A DNA stretch of 45,284 nucleotides from Arthrobacter bambusae (GTDB lineage: Bacteria > Actinomycetota > Actinomycetes > Actinomycetales > Micrococcaceae). The translations under genes and the position numbers were made by a program. The stretch is taken from positions 1 through 45,284 of the forward strand of contig NZ_JAHHZS010000034.1 in NCBI RefSeq assembly GCF_022606295.1, given 5' to 3'. The notes under the pieces were generated by a model. The model made no database searches and was not told where the DNA came from. It saw only the letters and a program-made list of their open reading frames with translations. Below are positions 41,060 to 45,284 of this stretch, piece after piece (the stretch's first letter is position 1; each line of letters starts with the position of its first letter).

Positions 41060-41806
41060 CTATGGACGCGGATGATCCGACGGCGCCGCGCCTTCTGTCT
41101 CGATGAGGGCGGCGAGCCGTTCCACCTGCTCGGAAAGCCGCCGGACTTCGAGTCGAAGGGGTTCTTCCGCCTTTGCCGTTGCACTTGCCGCCCCTTGGGA
41201 AACCTGCTCCACCAGCCATGATGCGACCGATGCTGTGACCACTCCGAGGACCGCGATGCCGCAGACCATGAGGCCGGCCGCCACGCATCGACCCGTGAAC
41301 GTGACCGGATAGTGGTCCCCATACCCAACAGTGGTAATTGTGACCAGCGCCCACCACAGGGCATCTCCGAAATTACGGATATTTGCACCGTCAGCGTTTT
41401 CTTCGACATCGAGAACAGCCAGCGCTCCGCAATAGGTCAGGAGCAGGGCGGCTCCGAGCACGAAGGTGACGATCCGTCCCCTCAGCGCGGTCCCGGCAGT
41501 CTTTCGGAGCACCCGCAACAAGGTCACCAGCCGGAGTAGGCGCAAAGGACGCAGGACAGGCAGTGCGAGGATCAAGAGCTCATGAAGGTTCCTGATGAAC
41601 CACCGTCCCCTCTGCGGCGCGAGGACCAGGTTTGCCAGATAGTCCACAACGAACAGCACCCACGTAAGCCAGACGATCGTGTCCACCACGCCGGATGCGC
41701 GTTCTTGAAGGTTGCCGATGACTTGGACGGAGTAGGCCGCGAGGAAAACCAGGGCTGCCACAATGAGCGGCCACTCCATGTAGCGGCGCCAGAGTTGTTG
41801 AGTCAT
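41060..41806 (-). CDS. voltage-sensor-type potassium channel subunit
   Basis: A 248-residue six-helix ion channel subunit. S1 to S3 are hydrophobic segments in the first 95 residues; S4 (LRPLRLLRLVTLLRVLRK) carries arginines at roughly three-residue intervals, the voltage-sensor pattern. S5 is followed by the pore loop with the potassium selectivity filter TTVGYGD and then S6. A cytoplasmic tail of about 50 residues (EEPLRLEVRRLSEQVERLAALIE) is a likely tetramerising coiled coil. ATG 41806 is chosen because it sits six bases after TACGAT; an ATG at 41824 would add six residues. Confidence 0.92.
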   Translation of the reverse strand: MTQQLWRRYMEWPLIVAALVFLAAYSVQVIGNLQERASGVVDTIVWLTWVLFVVDYLANLVLAPQRGRWFIRNLHELLILALPVLRPLRLLRLVTLLRVLRKTAGTALRGRIVTFVLGAALLLTYCGALAVLDVEENADGANIRNFGDALWWALVTITTVGYGDHYPVTFTGRCVAAGLMVCGIAVLGVVTASVASWLVEQVSQGAASATAKAEEPLRLEVRRLSEQVERLAALIETEGAAPSDHPRP

Positions 41807-41812
41807 GGATGC

Positions 41813-41818
41813 ATCGTA
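41813..41818 (-). promoter_or_regulatory. candidate -10 box for leaderless K+ channel transcript
   Basis: On the minus strand TACGAT is six bases before the ATG at 41806. No ribosome binding site precedes that ATG. Confidence 0.4.
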
Positions 41819-41961
41819 GAGCAAGACTCATGCGCCACAGGCCGTCTGGCATGCACGGCTTCCAGAGTCGTCACGCTGCTCCCAAGGCACGTGGGGGAAG
41901 GAGCCGTGGGCGGCGCTCCAGGCGGGAACGTCGAGGTGGTCCGAACGAGCCCCGACATACG

Positions 41962-42002
41962 AAAAAGCCGGCCCCAGGTGATGAAACCTGAGGCCGGCTT
42001 TT
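41962..42002 (-). terminator. intrinsic terminator after glnA
   Basis: AAAAGCCGGCC and GGCCGGCTTTT (outer arms 41963-41973 and 41992-42002) enclose an inner CAGGT/ACCTG stem (41975-41979 with 41986-41990). The A/T-rich ends let it work on both strands. It lies about 60 bp past the glnA stop. Confidence 0.88.
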
Positions 42003-42062
42003 CTGTGTGCGGATTCTTGCGGACTGTCTGCGGACTATGCCCGATTTCGCCGCGTGATCCGG

Positions 42063-43487
42063 CTAGACGCCGTAGTAGAGCTCAAACTCGTAAGGGTTCG
42101 GGCGCAGCGACAGCGGGCGGATCTCGTTCTCGTACTTGTACTCGATCCAGGTGTCGATCAGGTCCTGGGTGAACACGCCACCGGCCTGCAGGAACTCGTT
42201 GTCCTCGCGCAGGGCCTCAAGCGCTTCCTCAAGGGAGCCCGGAGCCTTGGGGATGTCCTTGGCTTCCTCGGCAGGCAGTTCGTACAGGTCCTTGTCGATC
42301 GGAGCCGGGGGCTCGATGCGGTTGCGGATGCCGTCGATGCCGGCCATGAGCTGGGCGGAGAACGCCAGGTACGGGTTGGACGCGGCGTCCGGAGCGCGGA
42401 ACTCGATGCGCTTGGCCTTCGGGTTGGAACCCGTGATCGGGATGCGGATACCGGCGGAGCGGTTGCCCTGCGAGTAGACCATGTTGACCGGAGCTTCGAA
42501 GCCCTTGACCAGGCGGCGGTAGGAGTTGACCGTCGGGTTGGTGAACGCGAGCACGGCAGAGGAGTGCTTCAGCAGACCGCCGATGTACCAGCGCGCGGTG
42601 TCGGAGAGGCCGGCGTAGCCCTTCTCGTCGTAGAACAGCGGATCGCCGTTGCTCCACAGCGACTGGTGGCAGTGCATGCCCGAGCCGTTGTCACCGAAAA
42701 TCGGCTTCGGCATGAAGGTTACGGACTTGCCGTACTCCCATGCGGTGTTCTTGATGACGTACTTGAACTTCTGCAGGTCGTCGGCTGCGTGCACCAGCGT
42801 GGTGAACTTGTAGTTGATCTCTGCCTGGCCGGCGGCACCGACCTCGTGGTGGGAGCGCTCGACTTCGAGGCCTGCTTCGTCCAGGGCGATGCACATGGCG
42901 TCGCGGAGGTCGGCCTGGTGGTCAACCGGCGCAACCGGGAAGTAGCCGCCCTTGAACGGGGTCTTGTAACCGAGGTTGCCGCCTTCTTCTTCGCGGCTCG
43001 TGTTCCACGGGGCTTCAATCGAGTCGACCTTGTAGAAGGAACCCTGCGGGGAGGATTCGAACTGGACGTTGTCGAAGACGTAGAACTCGGCTTCGGGGGC
43101 AAAGAATGCCGTGTCGGCAATGCCCGTGGAGGCCAGGTACGCTTCGGCCTTTTCGGCAACGCCTCGAGGGTCGCGGTGGTACGGGTCGCCAGTGCGCGGG
43201 TTCACGATGGAGAAGTTCAACGCGAGGGTCTTCTCGATGCGGAAGGAGTCGATGAAGGCCGTCGTGACGTCCGGGATGAGCTGCATATCGGACTCGGCGA
43301 TGCCCTGGAAACCGCGGATGGAAGATCCGTCAAAGAGCTGGCCGTTGACAAAGAAGTCAGCGTCGACGCTCTTGGCCGGCACATTGAAGTGCTGCTGGAC
43401 GCCCGGAAGATCGGTGAAGCGGATATCGACGAACTTTACGTCTTCGTCTTTGATGAACTTGAGGACTTCGTCCGCAGTCTTGAACAT
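42063..43487 (-). CDS. glnA: glutamine synthetase type I (adenylylation-regulated)
   Basis: The 474-residue main glutamine synthetase. Motifs include DEDVKFVDIRFTDLPGVQQH, FDGSSIRGFQGIAESDM, EAEFYVFD, the ATP-binding FMPKPIFGDNGSGMHCHQS and NRSAGIRIPI. The adenylylation target is Y402 in KDLYELPAEE, so GlnE, encoded at 36634-39651, can switch it off by AMP transfer. ATG 43487 has TAGGAG upstream. A GlnR double box lies about 130-165 bp before the start, matching nitrogen-responsive activation. A bidirectional terminator follows the gene. Confidence 0.97.
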   Translation of the reverse strand: MFKTADEVLKFIKDEDVKFVDIRFTDLPGVQQHFNVPAKSVDADFFVNGQLFDGSSIRGFQGIAESDMQLIPDVTTAFIDSFRIEKTLALNFSIVNPRTGDPYHRDPRGVAEKAEAYLASTGIADTAFFAPEAEFYVFDNVQFESSPQGSFYKVDSIEAPWNTSREEEGGNLGYKTPFKGGYFPVAPVDHQADLRDAMCIALDEAGLEVERSHHEVGAAGQAEINYKFTTLVHAADDLQKFKYVIKNTAWEYGKSVTFMPKPIFGDNGSGMHCHQSLWSNGDPLFYDEKGYAGLSDTARWYIGGLLKHSSAVLAFTNPTVNSYRRLVKGFEAPVNMVYSQGNRSAGIRIPITGSNPKAKRIEFRAPDAASNPYLAFSAQLMAGIDGIRNRIEPPAPIDKDLYELPAEEAKDIPKAPGSLEEALEALREDNEFLQAGGVFTQDLIDTWIEYKYENEIRPLSLRPNPYEFELYYGV

Positions 43488-43614
43488 CTATGCTCCTAAC
43501 GCATACAGGTAACAGGCCCTTGGGCCGTCTGATCCAGCGCAAACCGAAAGCAGGGAAACAAAAAAGTATCCCCGAAGCGGCGGCTAGCAACTTCTCCAAC
43601 CATAGGGAAATGGG

Positions 43615-43652
43615 ATTTCCCCGGAGTGTCAGTATTGTTTCGAGCAGGTTAC
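43615..43652 (-). promoter_or_regulatory. GlnR double box upstream of glnA
   Basis: Read on the minus strand from 43652: GTAAC, six bases, GAAAC, six bases, GACAC, six bases, GAAAT. This follows the GlnR consensus gTnAc-n6-GaAAc-n6-GtnAC-n6-GAAAc described for Streptomyces, with all three 6-bp spacers exact and two mismatches in the second half. The nearer edge is 10 bp from a possible -10 (TATGGT). Confidence 0.8.
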
Positions 43653-43792
43653 AGAACTGCCTGCCGTGTAAACGCTACTTGTCTACTGCAGTGCCAGTCT
43701 ATGTCTTTCGTCCGTGTGTCCGTTTCCTTGTGAGCACCGTGAACGATCCACTGCCCGCGGCCCCCGCCGCCGGGCATCGGGCAGTGAAGCCG

Positions 43793-43798
43793 TAAGCT
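43793..43798 (+). promoter_or_regulatory. candidate -10 box for leaderless RDD transcript
   Basis: TAAGCT is followed by six bases and GTG 43805, with no ribosome binding site between. Confidence 0.4.
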
Positions 43799-43804
43799 TG
43801 ACGT

Positions 43805-44242
43805 GTGGTTGATCGTAAAGATATTGGTTCTTGGCTCACAGGGCCGGACACGTCCGGAATTTCCAAGTACCCGGGAGCGCGGCTCGGCCTGCCCGAGTCC
43901 GGTCCCGGCTCCATGGCCCGGGCCGGTCGCCGCATCCTGGCGATCTGCATTGACTGGGTCATTGCCCTGGCGATCAGCAACTTTGCCTTCAGCGGCAACC
44001 AATGGGCAACGCTTGCAGTGTTTGCGGTGGAGCAGATCCTTCTCATCGGCACGCTGGGCTACAGCATCGGGCACCGGGTGGCCGGGATCCACGTCGTACG
44101 GCTCGGAGGATCACAAGCGGGGCCCTTGGCCGCCTTCGTCAGGACGGTCCTCCTGTGCCTGGTGATTCCTGCGGTCGTTTTCGACCCCGACCAACGCGGC
44201 CTCCACGACCGGGCCATGAATACCATCCTCATTCGGATGTAA
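43805..44242 (+). CDS. RDD family membrane protein
   Basis: A 145-residue RDD-family protein. The name-giving region is ARAGRRILAICIDWVIALAI (about residues 38-57), with the Arg and Asp of the motif, starting the first membrane helix; a second helix (about 68-88) and GYSIGHRVAGIHVVRLGG follow, and the C-terminus has DPDQRGLHDRAMNTILIRM. RDD proteins are of uncertain role, with transport suggested for some. Its place between glnA and the DUF4191 gene matches the mycobacterial Rv2219A-like arrangement. It is divergent from glnA. Confidence 0.88.
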   Translation: MVDRKDIGSWLTGPDTSGISKYPGARLGLPESGPGSMARAGRRILAICIDWVIALAISNFAFSGNQWATLAVFAVEQILLIGTLGYSIGHRVAGIHVVRLGGSQAGPLAAFVRTVLLCLVIPAVVFDPDQRGLHDRAMNTILIRM

Positions 44243-44278
44243 CTTTTACGGCGACAAAGAATAACAGCAGACGATAAA

Positions 44279-44313
44279 GCCGCCCGTTCCTGGGGATTCC
44301 AGGAACGGGCGGC
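44279..44313. terminator. bidirectional terminator between RDD and DUF4191 genes
   Basis: A perfect 15-bp stem pairs 44279-44293 with 44299-44313 around GGATT. On the minus strand it is followed by TTTAT, serving the DUF4191 gene; on the plus strand the T-run is weak. Confidence 0.8.
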
Positions 44314-44324
44314 TGGCGTTGTAG

Positions 44325-45089
44325 TTAGCGTCCGCGTGCTGCCTTGCGGTCAGGGCGTGCCTTGTAGGGGTCGATTCCCTTGGGGATCGGCAGGCGGTTG
44401 CCCAGCGAAGAGATCCGCTTGCTGACAGCGCCGACCTCAACCTTGGTGAGCTCGTTCTTGTACCTGTTCATCGTCTTTGCGATCTGGCTGATCGGCACTT
44501 GGCCTTCGCCTCGGCCGCTTTCGATCACGTGAATGGTGACATTCGGCAGAATGCGGGAGAGCTTCTTGCGCTCGGCGTCGACCAGCGGCTTGACGCGGTG
44601 CGAAGGTCCTTCGCTGACCAGCACGACGCCGGGACGGCCGATGGCGCGGAAGACGGCGTCCTGGGTGCGCGGGTTGACGGCGACCGGCTGGTCTTCCGTG
44701 ATCCAGCCGCGGCGCAGGGTCCCCAGCGCCGCACCGGATGCTCCGGGCTGGTTCTCGATCTGCGCGAAGGCAGCCCGTTCCGCGCGGCGCGAGAGGATGA
44801 AGACAGCTGCCAGCAGGCCCAAGGGGATGCCGATGATCAAGCCAGTGATCCAGTTGTTCAGGAGGAGCCCGACGATGAGGCTGACAGCAACGACGCCGAG
44901 GAACGCCAGCAGCATGAGCCACACGACGATGGGGTCGTTCCGGCGGGTCATCTTGAAGACCTCGCCGATCTGCTTCAGCTGGCTCGGCTTCTTGGCCTTG
45001 GCTTCCTTGGGCTTGCGGGAAAACAAGCCGCGCTTGGGAGCGTCGGCAGCCGATGTTGTCGAGTTGCTGGAATCAGGGGATTTCGCCAT
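44325..45089 (-). CDS. DUF4191 family membrane protein
   Basis: A 254-residue protein of the actinobacterial DUF4191 family. A Ser/Lys-rich N-terminus (1-40) is followed by KQIGEVFKMTRRNDPIVVW, two membrane segments (about 57-77 and 81-101), then a basic cytoplasmic domain with AERAAFAQIENQPGASGAALG, GVVLVSEGPSHRVKPL and a lysine/arginine-rich end. The function is unknown; it regularly sits between lipA and the RDD-glnA genes. ATG 45089 has TAGAAT 9 bases upstream and AAGG, so the transcript may have a very short leader. Confidence 0.88.
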   Translation of the reverse strand: MAKSPDSSNSTTSAADAPKRGLFSRKPKEAKAKKPSQLKQIGEVFKMTRRNDPIVVWLMLLAFLGVVAVSLIVGLLLNNWITGLIIGIPLGLLAAVFILSRRAERAAFAQIENQPGASGAALGTLRRGWITEDQPVAVNPRTQDAVFRAIGRPGVVLVSEGPSHRVKPLVDAERKKLSRILPNVTIHVIESGRGEGQVPISQIAKTMNRYKNELTKVEVGAVSKRISSLGNRLPIPKGIDPYKARPDRKAARGR

Positions 45090-45117
45090 AGTGCCTTAAT
45101 TCTACGTGATTTATGCC

Positions 45118-45157
45118 AAAGGACCGGACGCCGGATTTGTCCGGGATCCGGTCCTTT
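45118..45157 (-). terminator. hairpin terminator after lipA
   Basis: AAAGGACCGGA (45118-45128) pairs with TCCGGTCCTTT (45147-45157), and an inner CCGGA/TCCGG hairpin (45131-45144) fills the loop. It lies 20 bp beyond the stop at 45179 on the minus strand. Confidence 0.72.
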
Positions 45158-45178
45158 GACCGTGCTTTTGCCGACGTG

Positions 45179-45284
45179 CTATGCGTGGTGTGCGAGGAGG
45201 GTGCGGGCTTCCTGGCGGGTGGTGCCGGAGTCTTGGATGCCTTCGGCGATGTGGGCGAGGTGCGCGGGGATTTCGCGGCCTTTC
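45179..45284 (-). CDS. lipA: C-terminal end of lipoyl synthase (partial)
   Basis: The window cuts this minus-strand gene. The last 34 codons read KGREIPAHLAHIAEG and then DSGTTRQEARTLLAHHA, ending in TAG at 45179. This resembles the C-terminal tail of actinobacterial lipoyl synthase, and lipA is the expected neighbour of DUF4191-RDD-glnA in related genomes. The catalytic radical-SAM part is outside the window, so the call rests on the tail and gene order. Confidence 0.6.
   Translation of the reverse strand, partial: KGREIPAHLAHIAEGIQDSGTTRQEARTLLAHHA

Larger units (their letters stand above)
43488..43804 (-). other. 317-bp intergenic region controlling glnA
   Basis: It contains about 110 bases of presumed glnA leader, a possible -10 TATGGT (43599-43604, minus strand), the GlnR boxes at 43615-43652, and, at the far end, the candidate -10 of the divergent RDD gene. 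I see no gene in it. Confidence 0.7.

Noticed and set aside
41809..41991. 60-codon Arg-rich frame between the K+ channel and the glnA terminator
   Set aside because: Composition is that of random high-GC sequence, it runs into the terminator, and no ribosome binding site is present.
42054..43499. 481-codon plus-strand frame across glnA
   Set aside because: Exact antisense shadow of glutamine synthetase, which has full motif support on the minus strand.
1..45284. Mobile elements, CRISPR, tRNA, rRNA, toxin-antitoxin or phage-defence genes
   Set aside because: No transposase, integrase, regular repeat-spacer array, tRNA cloverleaf or defence-gene motif was seen; the gene content is chromosomal housekeeping.

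Overview
The window is a stretch of a high-GC Gram-positive chromosome. Its gene order and protein sequences fit the actinobacterial family Micrococcaceae, with Arthrobacter or a close relative most likely. The evidence is an actinobacterial dcw (division and cell wall) cluster that has sepF, yggT and divIVA but no ftsA next to ftsZ, a polyphosphate glucokinase, a glnE gene flanked by two type-I glutamine synthetases, and RDD and DUF4191 genes beside lipA. Identification is by reading only; no database search was run.

Layout. Positions 1-75 are almost pure C and look like a low-quality sequence edge. Positions 129-3714 carry a minus-strand lipoprotein and prenyl-diphosphate synthase, then the plus-strand DNA polymerase IV gene and a DUF3040 membrane protein. 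From 4092 to 25224 runs the dcw cluster and its usual tail, all on the plus strand: mraZ, rsmH, ftsL, ftsI, murE, murF, mraY, murD, ftsW, murG, murC, ftsQ, ftsZ, pgeF, yggS, sepF, yggT, divIVA, lspA and an RluD-type pseudouridine synthase. Many junctions are 4-8 bp start/stop overlaps. These genes make lipid II in the cytoplasm (MurC-F, MraY, MurG), polymerise it at the septum (FtsW, FtsI) and organise the ring and poles (FtsZ, SepF, FtsQ/L, DivIVA).

Positions 25286-32080 hold dnaE, a convergent flavin reductase, a four-helix membrane protein, hisD and nrdR. Positions 32130-35099 hold minus-strand ppgK, map and panB, with a 54-aa plus-strand SPOR-like gene between map and panB. Positions 35290-45284 are a nitrogen-assimilation neighbourhood: glnA2, glnE, a GNAT acetyltransferase, a small unknown gene, a 54-aa membrane microprotein, a voltage-sensor K+ channel, glnA1 with a textbook GlnR double box, an RDD protein, a DUF4191 protein and the 3' end of lipA. 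GlnE is expected to adenylylate GlnA1, which has the target tyrosine; GlnA2 has tryptophan at that place.

No mobile element, CRISPR array, tRNA or rRNA is visible, and no clearly new multi-gene system. The most interesting signals are regulatory: an nrdR leader with four mutually complementary segments behind a 22-bp-spaced direct repeat; a structured leader before the SPOR-like microprotein; a recurrent TAnnnT-N6/7-(A/G)TG arrangement at nine starts that suggests leaderless transcripts; MraZ repeats on the mraZ promoter; and a possible leaderless small ORF overlapping the murE start.
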